NCBI GenBank assembly: GCA_963971225.1
Contig: OZ020269.1
Location: 94,509,540-94,573,539, forward strand
Source: Melieria omissa
Taxonomy: Eukaryota; Arthropoda; Insecta; Diptera; Ulidiidae
Direction of reading: 5' to 3'
DNA: 64,000 bases
The stretch's first letter is position 1; every line of letters begins with the position of its first letter. Under the pieces are notes generated by a model. That model was not told the DNA's origin and ran no database searches. It was given only the letters and a program-made list of their open reading frames with translations. This document shows, piece by piece, positions 25,038-34,660 of the stretch. The position numbers and the translations under genes were made by a program.

Positions 25038-26839
25038 ACAAAAGGCTAACGGTGCAACAACGGTGGCGCAGTGCCAACGAAATGGCAACTCTCCAGGGTG
25101 TCATGTGGAGTGTTAAAGGGAGCAAATAAAAAAAAAATAGTAATGTAAAAACAACATTCTTACTTCACTACGCGAGTACACTTTTGCTGAAATGGCATGG
25201 AATGGAATTTTTTTATTTAACATAGTTTTATGCGCAACACTCTCTCAAGACCTCGCCCCTCGGTCTTCTGTCCAAAAACACCACACCAACAAAAACCTAC
25301 AACAACACTTTGCTTTGGTTATTTGCTGCCAATGCAGTGCAGTGCGCATAGTTACAGCCATAATGCTGTGTATATGTTGTTATTGTTGTTGTTTTGTTAT
25401 TTTTGTTATTGTTGTTGTTGCCGCATACCACAACAATATTCCACTTATCATCAACATGACATTAGGGATTCTCATTTTGATTTTAGTTCAATGAAATGCC
25501 AACCAAAGCGTGCAACCATGGACCGTCGAACTAGCTTCGCACATAGCAAAAGCATACGAAACAAAATGAAAAAAAATATACAAAATAAAAATGAAAATGC
25601 CAAAGTGGAGTGCGAAATTGTTGTGAAAATAAAAAACCACCCATACACACTAACACACATGCATTCATTCACTCATACACATACACAAACAAACACACTT
25701 ATGTGCCGCAGTTGTTGGCATTTACATAGAACATGTTTGGAATAATTTGATTGGATGTGGCTCCAGGGAAGCTTTTCGCCATTTCACTGGCAAATTTCTT
25801 AGTTTTATTTATTTTTTTGTTGCATTTCACTTTTATTTTTATTCCTATTTGACTTGGAACTATTTTCTTGGTTCTTCTCTCGATATGTCTAGTTTTACTT
25901 CTTGTGAAAACTGTGCTCGCTGTGCTCATTGCTCTGTGTATTTGTGGCTTTTATTCTATGCTGGGCTATTCTTGTCATTGTTGTTGTTGTTGTTAGTGCT
26001 GTTGTCTGCTGCCTCATTCAATCGTCGCAGTCGTTAGCCCCACACTTGTCTCCGCTCCTCAACACACATTCCACTGTCAGCCAGCCAGCCAGCAGCAATT
26101 TCTTGTAGCTTCTCATCTGCTTAGCGTAAGCCTGATTGCTTTGGTTGTTCACTTGGCACACACACACACACACACACACAACTTTCATACACAAATATTG
26201 CACACATCTATATATATCTAAAATATATATAGTTTTCTATCCCTTGTCCAATATGTTTGCATTTTTCCCTCTTCTTCTTCTTCTACTACTACTTTCATCT
26301 TCTTCTTCTTCAACTTGTACCCGTTTTATTGATTGCAATTTTCATTTGACTACATCAAAACGAAAAAAAAACAACAAACCTGCAAAAGAAAAGTAAATTT
26401 TTTTTGAAGGTTGATTTAATTTTATTTTCATTGCTTCAACTTCAGCTCGTTACCCTTTGCCCTCTCGTTGCGCTTAAGTTGCTTTGGAATATTTATTTTC
26501 ATCTTCTTCTCGCTCCATGCTTTTGAATTATCCTGCAGTCTCCTGCTGCTGCTGCTCTTCGGTTCAATTGAGTGTAGAATCCACAATAACATTTGATGTT
26601 GAGTTTGAACTGTGCGTTGTTATTGTTTCTTTTAAGCAATTGCCAAACGCCATTAAATGAATTGCATGTGGCAGCTGCAATGAGGTGTTGCAACAATTAT
26701 TTCAAAAACTTTTTTTTGCAAATGCGACGTTATAGCAATTTCAAAGAAATAATTTGATTAAAACGTCTCACGGAAGGAAGGATTTTTAATATTTGCTTAA
26801 AAGCTAAATTGTTCATTTGTCCGGAAGTAAGAAATAAAA
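23171..26839. other. Single-copy stretch rich in trinucleotide runs
   Basis: Clear runs include TTG near 23920-23935, CAA-type words near 24061-24080, TTG (about 11 units) at 25004-25036, TTG near 25380-25425 and 25979-25994, CA at 26157-26180, and CTT/CTTCTT near 26270-26312. Open frames of up to 171 codons pass through these runs and are compositionally biased. No domain, splice pair or element end was recognised. Confidence 0.4.
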
Positions 26840-27020
26840 TGCAAGGACCTTCAAAATAATTTAATTAATTAAATAATAAACCTTAATTTAAATAAATCTA
26901 TTTATTTTGTAATATTATATTATTAAAATATTAATTAGTAATATTATATTATTTAACTTTTTTTAATTTAATTTAATTTTATTTTTTTTACTTTATTTTT
27001 AATTTAATTTAATTTTATTT
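26840..27020. other. AT-rich lead-in to the TTTTA tract
   Basis: It consists of TTAATTAATT/AATATTATATTATT words with no GC-containing motif. It grades into the pentanucleotide repeat. Confidence 0.5.
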
Positions 27021-27410
27021 TATTTTTTTATGTTTTTATGTTTTTTTAGTTTTTTTATTTATTGTTTATTTTATTTTATATTATTTTATTATATTTTATT
27101 TTATTTTATTTTCTTTCTTTGTATTTTATATTATTTTATTTTATTTTATTTTATTTTATTTTATTTTGTTTCATTTTATTTTTTATTACGTTTTAATATT
27201 TTATTCTATTTTATTTTATTTTCTTTTATTTTATTTTATTTTATTTTATTTTATTTTATTTTATTTTATTTTATATTATCTTATTTTATTTTATTTTATT
27301 TTATTTTATTTTATTTTTATTTTATTTTATTTTATTTTATTTTATTTTATTTTATTTTATTTATTTTTTTGTAATTTAATTAAATTTTATTTTATTTTAT
27401 TTAATGATCA
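27021..27410. repeat. TTTTA pentanucleotide microsatellite, ~390 bp
   Basis: Nearly continuous TTTTA units run from about 27065 to 27405, with the purest blocks at 27130-27170, 27210-27275 and 27283-27362. The Phe/Ile/Leu/Tyr-rich open frames here are translations of the repeat, not genes. Confidence 0.93.
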
Positions 27411-28599
27411 TATTAAACCAAAAACTAAACAGTTTACATTTTATCCCCTTAGCCATAAAACTTTCCACACTTTCCAATCTTCACAAAACTCATACAATTG
27501 CTTTGATTCCAAATATTTCAGGAACAACTCATGTACACTCCACACCAATTTTCGCGCATATGCTTTGCTTCTTCCTGCAAATAATTTCAATAAACTGCAC
27601 AATTTATGGCTTAAAACACGTTTTAACTCAAAAAACAACAAAAGAGCACAACAAAACAAACGCCACCACAGGGATTTACTTTATTTGCCGCACTCCAGCC
27701 ACCTTTTCATTGTTGCGCTGCTCGGTTTTCTTGCCTGGGTTTTTCTGCCGTCGCCATTGCCGCGTGCACACACATTTTTCATGCATTGTCAAATAAATTT
27801 TTTCAACGACTAGACAGCCAAATCGTGCCTCGGATGGATGCTCACACTGCATCCATCCAGAGCCCACACACACTGCACAGGCGCAGTGCATTGCCACAGT
27901 GTGTGAGTTGCCTGCCTGAACGCCTGGGTTGTCTAATAAAAGTCTAGCCACCACTTGGCGGCGTTCCGGCGACAAAAAACCCGAACATTTCACATTTTAC
28001 TAACGTAAACGTGGCTTGCATTTGTAATGTCTTTGCATTTTTAAACTTACCCTTATGACAGCCCACACCAAGCGCTCTCATACTAAACGCCCAACCTCAC
28101 ACACACACTCACTCACTCACTCATATGCAGGACGAGCATAGCAAAAGCTGCCAAGAAATGAAAGTTTAACAAGTCAATAACATCGACGGCGACGGGCGAA
28201 AACTTATTTTTTAATATATCTTTGCAAATTGTGCCAGTCTGTCTTTAAATGTGTATGTGTGTGTGTGTGCCATGAGCTTGGAACGTGATCAAGAAAACAT
28301 TTTAATTTCATGTTCCAATCTCAAGTCAACCACCCTTATGGTTTGTTTTTGTTTGCTAAGACTTGAGTTTGTTTTTTTATTGTAGCTTTGCTTAGGAAAT
28401 CTTTTTTTTTTATTAGGTAAAGCGTTGATATTGAAATGTGGCATGGAATGAGACCAAATGCGCCATTAATCAAAAATTTGCAATGCTCTGCGTTGTGTAC
28501 TAAAAAAACAACAAAAACCCAAATCATGACAAATTTCATGTTATGATACATTAAGCTGAGGCTTTGCTTTGGTAAAACTTTCATTTAAGAAAGAGATTT
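27411..28599. other. Single-copy stretch, no feature recognised
   Basis: Mixed composition, with a GC-richer patch at 27700-27990 and CACTCACTCACTCACTCA near 28100-28120. The minus-strand frame over 27676-27993 (about 105 codons) is of unknown character and has no supporting context. Confidence 0.4.
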
Positions 28600-30620
28600 A
28601 AGTTATTTTAGGAGATGGAGTGATGATGAGACTTTCCCTCTATTGGAGCATATTTACGAAGGTTTGATAAGTCTATGTTTCAAGTTGAAAAGCAGCATGG
28701 AGCGTGCCAGAAAAGTTGATCCTTGTACACCATGACGATTTATGTCTGTTTTAATACTTTGATATGTTTCCAACTATTGAAAAATATTTACTGAGGAGCC
28801 TAAGTTTCGAGTTGAAACTGTCAAACTGTCTGAAAGGTCAGTTTAAAAACTTTGAGAGTTCTTTAGCTTTTCAAAGTTCTCAAAGGAACCTTAGTTTCAA
28901 GTTTAAAACCCGAAGAAACGCATAGGAATTAATAATCCCTGGACACTACGTGAACTAATACTCATTTTAGTACTTCAACACTTTGCCATCTTTAAGATAT
29001 CTTTACAAAAGACTCATGAAGCTGAAAAGAAAAAAAGGCACAAGAAATTTGTGATCTCAAGACACTGAGTCAGCTCAGGTCTGTTTAAACATTTTAGGAC
29101 CTCTTTCCTTCTTTTAGAGATCTCTTAGAAAGAGATTCCTGATAAATATCCGAAAAAACAGACCTGAGCTGACGCAGTGCCCTGAGATCACAATTTCTTA
29201 GATAATAAAGAGACAAGAAATTTTGATCTCAAAACACTGCATCAACTCAGGTCTGTTTAAACACTTTGGGACCTCTTTTCTTCTTTTAAAGATATCTTAG
29301 AAAGAGATTCCTGATACATTTCCAAAAAACTGACCATAGTTGACGCAGTGTCCTGAGATCACAATTTCTTAGATAAAAAGGAACAAGAGAGAGTGTCCTG
29401 ATGTCACAATCTTTTAGATAAAAAGGAACAAGAAATTGTGATCTCAGGACACTGCGTCAGCTCAGGTTTGCATAAACACTTTGGAATCTTTTTTTTCTTC
29501 TTTTAGAGATCTCTAAGAAAAAGATTCCTGATAAAATTCCGACAAATTTTTTACAAAACGGAAAGAAACTCTCAAGCAATTGTGATCCTTGGCCATCACA
29601 TAGACTGATGTCTGTCTGAATAGTTTGAGACTTTTCCAGCCATTTGAGGTCCTCATAAATTGCTGAAGTAGCTGAGCTGCGAGTTGAAAAGCAGAAGAAA
29701 TACGCAACTAGTTAAGACCTGAGGTCTGTTTAAATACTTAGAGTCTGCTCCATCTCTCAGAGATCTTTTAAAAGGCATGAAGATTCAACAGCATTTTGTA
29801 AAACAAAAAGAAATGGTGATCCTTGGATCATTAGACCGACTGACATCTGTTTAAATACTCTGATCATCTTTTCATCTCTAGAAGCTAGTTTCGAGTTATG
29901 AAGCGCAAAAAAATCACGGGAAATTGTGATTCCTGGACACTAGGTCGACTGAAATCTCTTTAAATGCTATGCTTATACATCTTAAAGAAATCTTTACAGA
30001 AAGCTAATGAAACTTTTGTTGTCTACTAGAGTTGAAAAGCAAAAAGAAATATACAAGAAATTATGATCTGCGTCGTCTAACATCTGTTTAAATACTTTAA
30101 TATTTTTTCATTTAAGTTTTAGAGATCTATGTGGAAGACCGAAAAGTAAGAAGAAACATGTAAGAAAGGTGATCCTTAATGCTGATCTTAAATGTAATGA
30201 TGTAGTCATCACCTGCCATCTGTTTAGATGCTTTAAGACTTCTTCATTCTTGTTTTAGAGATCTTTACAACACACTACTAAAATTGTGGTTCGAAAAAGT
30301 AACGAAAAATATGAAGAAATATGCAAGAAAAGGTGTCCTTAGTCCCTAATGTTTATCCTTGATGTAATGATGTAATCATCAGCTGCCATCTACTTAGATG
30401 CTTTCAGACTTTTGGAACTATTAAAGATCTTTGCAAAAGGTTGATAAAACTAAATAGATTTCGAGTTGTAAAGTGAAAAGTAACTCACGAGAAAATGTGA
30501 TCCTTGAACACAAACACAACAAACTCACATCTGTTTAAATACTTTGAGACTTTTCCAGTTATAAAAGATATAAGGTTTTAAAAAGTAAGGAGAAATATAA
30601 GGATTTCTGATCCTTGAGCA
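28600..30620. repeat. Degenerate tandem array, ~105-215-bp units, marker TCTGTTTAAATACTTT
   Basis: The marker or variants recur near 28745, 29081, 29252, 29468, 29608, 29726, 29848, 29953, 30077, 30209, 30389 and 30529. Around them recur GTGATCCTTGGACACTA-like words, AGAGATCTTT and AGTTGAAAAGCARAAAGAAA. The central part (29040-29470) also holds inverted copies. No protein-coding content was recognised. Confidence 0.8.
29042..29470. repeat. Alternating direct and inverted copies of a ~45-bp element (hairpins)
   Basis: A + oriented copy at 29042-29087 (GTGATCTCAAGACACTGAGT then CAGCTCAGGTCTGTTT) faces its inverse at 29156-29199. A second + copy at 29215-29260 faces an inverse at 29324-29369, and a third + copy follows at 29428-29470. 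Arms pair over about 40 bases with few mismatches across loops of roughly 65 bases, so RNA or single-stranded DNA could form two successive hairpins. Confidence 0.8.
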
Positions 30621-30630
30621 CTGTAGTGAC

Positions 30631-30780
30631 CAGTGGCGTGCACAAGGGGGTTATGGGGGTTAAAACCCTCCGTAATACAAAATTTCTGGTACAAAATATG
30701 TCTATGAATGGAATCGGGCTCAAAAGTTATACGCAAATCCCCCCTCCCTTCCCCAAAATGAAATCCTGTGTGCGCCACTG
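30631..30780. mobile_element. 150-bp hAT-type MITE with 8-bp target duplication
   Basis: The element begins CAGTGGCGTGCACA and ends TGTGCGCCACTG. These termini are inverted copies of each other and match the CAGTGGCG start common in Tip100/Zaphod-like hAT elements. The flanking octamers GTAGTGAC (30623-30630) and GTAATGAC (30781-30788) match at 7 of 8 positions, as expected for an aged hAT target-site duplication. It is only 150 bp long with no transposase, so it is a non-autonomous element that a related transposase would have moved. It interrupts the edge of the 28.6-30.6-kb array. Confidence 0.85.
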
Positions 30781-30788
30781 GTAATGAC

Positions 30789-31816
30789 TCACGTCTTTCC
30801 ATTCACTCACGACTTTTCCATTCATGAGAAATGTCCTTGACATCAAAAAAAAAGTTGTAGACTCATGGAACGAACATTTTAGGGGTTCAACCACCCTTAA
30901 ATACTTGTTTGATACAAAAATTGTGGGTGACAAATGTGGTTCAAATGACTCGACACAAAAGTTCTGTACGAAATGCAACTTCTTATTTTCGTATCTCCTA
31001 AAATCCAACCAGCCTTTTGCTTGGGCACTACATTTCCTAATTGTCAGCAGAATAATTCAATGCCTCACAAAACCTCAAACCAAATCTCTATGCTTTGAGT
31101 AGATTTACTTCAGGCTTTTGGTATATTACACACAGACGCACACACATTCATTTCACTTACCTACCTTTGCGCATTAACTCAATACACGTGTACCACAAAA
31201 AAATTCATTTCTTTCTTTATTACACTTTTTGTTGTATTTACCTTGACTTCCAAAAGAATATCCATACGAAAGCATAAACAATTACCGCTTCATACATGTA
31301 TTCTGACAGATATTGATCTACTGCTCCCACAAGCAAAGCCACATCCAACGCATCTTCCATACACAAATGGCTTTGCGTGAAATTTGCACAACGCAGCATT
31401 CCGGTCTTTAGTGGCTTTCATCTCTCTTTCTTCACTCTGTCTCCCTCTGTCCTCTCCCACTCCACTTATAATTTCTTGCTGTCTCTTTTTCTACCCACGT
31501 TGGTTATATTCATTTTTGTTTTGGCCAACCGGGTCATTAATTTCCAAATGTTTTTGGCGGCAAATTCCTTTTGCCGCTTTCAACTCCCGCCTCAACCGAA
31601 CATCACCTTAGCACCGTCCCAACTCCCCCCTTCAGCACGACTAATGAATGACTAACTTTATGATTGCCATTCATGATAAGGATAATGGACGCGAAGTTGT
31701 CTTTTTTCCATGTAATTTTCGTATTTCGTTTTCTCTTGCTGGCTTTTTGCGTTGCCATAGTTGCCAACGCAATGTAAGAAATTTATTCATTGACGACTGC
31801 GTCAAGGGTTCAACAG
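30789..31816. other. Single-copy stretch, no gene recognised
   Basis: Mixed sequence with a pyrimidine-rich segment near 31420-31500 (CTCTCTTTCTTCACTCTGTC). Open frames reach 92 codons with no recognisable domain. Confidence 0.4.
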
Positions 31817-32041
31817 TTATTGAGTTCTGACGCGTTGCGCGGTTACATTTTTTGTTTGTTTTTGTTGTTGCATGTCCTGCAACTTGTCGGCAAGTAATGA
31901 ATATTTATTTACACAAGAGATTCCTGGCAGTTCATTCGGCAACACTTGACTTGGTGACTCGATGTGGCATGGCTTGACTGTCGCCGCGTTGGGTTCGTCT
32001 GCTGTTGGCCTGTCGATTTTTTTGGCATTCTTACGCTTCAT
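31817..32041 (-). CDS. Hypothetical 74-codon frame, Lys-rich, unknown
   Basis: From ATG at 32041 the minus-strand frame reads 74 codons to TAA at 31817. The frame stays open upstream of that ATG to about 32242 without a better start. The product starts MKRKNAKKIDRPTADEP, is lysine-rich at the N terminus, then has a segment ending CVNKYSLLADKLQDMQQQ. Composition is more protein-like than in most frames of this window, loosely recalling nucleic-acid-binding ORF1/Gag tails of retroelements, but no signature motif is present. A chance open frame remains likely. Confidence 0.18.
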   Translation of the reverse strand: MKRKNAKKIDRPTADEPNAATVKPCHIESPSQVLPNELPGISCVNKYSLLADKLQDMQQQKQTKNVTAQRVRTQ

Positions 32042-32390
32042 TTTTACTCTTTTTTTTTGTGCTGAAGCTGCTATGTCGTTTGTGGAATTTATTGCAAATG
32101 CTTTTTGGTGGCTACGGAATTTTAAGAGCAATTGACTTTGAAGTAATGACAGCAAAAGAGAAGGGAAAGTATTTTCGCAGAAGGTTACTTTCCATAGCTT
32201 TGCAAGTTGGAAAAGAATGCGCGACACAAGCAGCAACGACACATAACGAAATACCTTCGTTATTAAGCCCCAAATTTAAAGGACATGCGGCGGAAGTTGG
32301 TTTTTTTTTCATGTAAAGTAAATTTTTGTGCGTTGCAAATTTAGAGTTTTTTAATTTAGGTTTTTTGTTGGATGGGTTGAGCAAAAACTA
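32042..32390. other. Single-copy lead-in to the TACGTTCCACA array
   Basis: Mixed to AT-rich sequence. The minus-strand open frame from 31817-32041 continues across 32042-32242, but without a recognised domain. No other feature is seen before the first TACGTTCCAC at 32391. Confidence 0.35.
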
Positions 32391-33178
32391 TACGTTCCAC
32401 ACACAATTTTGAATAAACAGAAACAATTTGGTTTACAAATACTTTCGTGTAATAATAATTTTGTATTTTTTGATTTAAACTATTTTTGGAAATTGTTTGA
32501 AAAAAACGAATACGTTCCACATACATGTTTCCACTGAAATAAGAAGCATTTGGTATAAAAATGTTTTTTATTATAAATTTAGTGTTTTCTTGCATTACAA
32601 TAATACGTTCCACATGGAATTTGTCACTAAATTGAACAAATTTTGCTTTAAAGAATATTTTAATGCACTTGAAATTTAGTTGTCTGTTATCTTTGTGGTT
32701 TTTTTAACTTTTCAAGCATAAACACAATACGTTCCACATAAAATCTGTCACTAAAGTGAAAACAATTTTGCATTACGTAATTCTTGTGCATTGCAGATTT
32801 AATATTTCTTGCTTTTAGCTGTTTTTTGGATGGCAAACTCTATACGTTTCACATAAAATGTGCCACTAAAGTGAAACCAATTTGGTATAAAGTAATTTTT
32901 GTGCATTGCAGATTTAATATTTCTTGATTTTAGCTGCTTTTTGGATGTTGTGCATAAACACAATACGTTTCACACAAAATCTGTCACTGAAGTGAAAAAA
33001 CTTGGTACAGAAAATTTATATGCATTGCAAATTTAAGACTTTTTTTTAAGTTTTAAGCAAAAAAGAATACGTTCCACATAAAATGGTTTACTGAAATAAA
33101 CAAATTAGAATTTGGAGCGCAAAACGAATAAGTTCCACTCAAATTTTGTCACAAAATTGAAAAAAACTCGGCATATAT

Positions 33179-33924
33179 TATCAGGTGTACAACTTTGCTT
33201 CCGCCGTTTTTTTCCAAAATTAAAAGCTTTATTGCGAAAAAGTGCTTACAGATGTATTATTCAAAGTATTGTCGGTCGCTAGCGACAACTTTCTCCCATC
33301 TTTCCGGCAATTTTCGGATCCCGGCTCGAAAAAAGGAGTCCTCTTTTGACGCTATCCATGAAGCAATCCATTTTTCCAATTCTTCGAAGGATTGAAAATG
33401 TTGATCTACCAGGCCGTGTGCCATCGAACGGAATAGGTGGAAGTCAGAAGGGGCGACATCTGGGGAATACGGCGGGTGGGGCAAGACTTCCCATTTCAGC
33501 GTTTCCAGGTACTTTTTGACCACTTTTGCGACGTGAGGCCGAGCATTGTCGTGTTGGAGGATGACTTTGTCATGTCGAAATCACCATTTTTAAAACGTTG
33601 AAACCACTCCCGACACGTTCTTTCACTCAGAGCAGCATCACCGTAAGTTTCTGAGAGCATTCGATGCGCTTCAGCTGCATTTTTTTTCGAATTGTAACAG
33701 AAAAGTAAAACTTCCCGCAAATGGCGAGAATTAGGCACATAAACGGACATTTTCGAGCGTGAATAATACGAAAACAAGAACAACTGTCACTGAAACGGCG
33801 ATGACAATTCGTTAGGCACTGTCCACACTCACTTTAAAGGCATTACCATCTATGTATTTCAACCAGCCTCAGCCGGTACAGCCACCTATCGGAAAACGGC
33901 GGAAGCAAAGTTGTACACCTGATA
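33179..33924 (-). mobile_element. Internally deleted mariner element, 742 bp
   Basis: The element spans 33181-33922 between duplicated TA dinucleotides (33179-33180, 33923-33924), the mariner target signature. Its ends, TCAGGTGTACAACTTTGCTT plus CCGCCGTTTT, are perfect inverted repeats of 30 bases. The enclosed transposase reads on the minus strand and resembles the mauritiana/rosa-like mariners in its N- and C-terminal wording, although subfamily placement is an inference. Full-length mariners are about 1.3 kb, so roughly 550 bp is missing. The perfect ends argue for recent mobility using another copy's transposase. Confidence 0.95.
33257..33750 (-). pseudogene. Mariner transposase, deletion derivative
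   Basis: The ATG at 33750 (MSVYVPNSRHLREVL) opens about 60 residues of the N-terminal helix-turn-helix DNA-binding domain, including NAAEAHRMLSETYG, CREWFQRFKNGDFD. At about 33571 the sequence jumps, out of frame, to the catalytic core, which reads from about 33571 to TAA at 33257. HDNARPH supplies the second catalytic Asp and PYSPDVAPSDFHLF the third, separated by 34 residues (DD34D). The region with the first Asp (TGDE) and about 180 residues is gone. The direct repeat GACATGAC at the junction suggests microhomology-mediated loss. It cannot encode active transposase. Confidence 0.93.
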
Positions 33925-34660
33925 TTGTTTGACTATAGTAAATTTACAATTTTTTTAATTTGAAACGTGTTTTGCTAGTTATGCGCAAAAATATAATACG
34001 TTCCACACAAAATTTATCCCGAAATTTATCTGTTTTTGAGCACAAAAGTAATACGTTCCACACAAAATTTGTTACAAAACTGAAAAAAGTTCAACATGTA
34101 CAAATTTTTAACTATAGTAAACTAAAATCTTTTAAATTTGGCCCGATTTTTGAAAGATCTGAACAAAAATATAATACGTTCCACACAAAAGTTGCTCTGA
34201 AATGGAAACTAATTTACTTTAAAGATAATTAACTTTAATGTTTTTTCTTTGCTTTTAGCCATTCTTGTCTCTTTTTGAACACAAAACTAATGCGTTCCAC
34301 CTACAATTTGTCAAAAATTTAAAACAATTCGGTATATGATAACACTTTAGCAAATAGCAAATTTAAAATTTTTTAAATTTGAGCCGGGCTTTGAAAGTTT
34401 GAGCGAAAATTTAACACGTTCCAGACATAAGTTGTTCTGAAGTTGAAAATAATTTACTTTAGAAAAAATGTTTTTGCATTACTAAGTTAGTGTTTTTAAT
34501 GTTAGTCAAATTTTTTTATTGTGAGCTTAAATTAAATACGTTCCACACTAAAACTGCAACTTAATGGAAGCAATTGCAGTTGCACTTATGATTGGCAAAT
34601 GTGTTTACAATTTTCAAAATCCACATAAGTTCCACATACGTTCCACAAATAATTTTAGTT

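Larger units (their letters stand above)
32391..34660 (+). repeat. Tandem array, ~120-bp units, core AATACGTTCCACACAAAAT
   Basis: The core starts near 32391, 32511, 32604, 32728, 32842, 32963, 33068, 33128, 33997, 34051, 34174, 34290, 34413, 34537 and 34638. Most spacings are 93-125 bases. Units share TTTGTCACTAAAATTGAAAA-like sequence after the core, then GTGCATTGCARATTTAAWAT and TTGAGCANAAA before the next core. The array is split by the mariner at 33181-33922; without it the spacing between the flanking cores is 125 bases. Confidence 0.9.

Noticed and set aside
25230..25745. 171-codon plus-strand frame
   Set aside because: It passes through TTG, CA and poly-A tracts and has no domain or plausible start context.
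27030..27813. Frames of 114-215 codons rich in Phe, Tyr, Ile and Leu
   Set aside because: The repetitive part is a direct translation of the TTTTA microsatellite; the rest is unrecognised.
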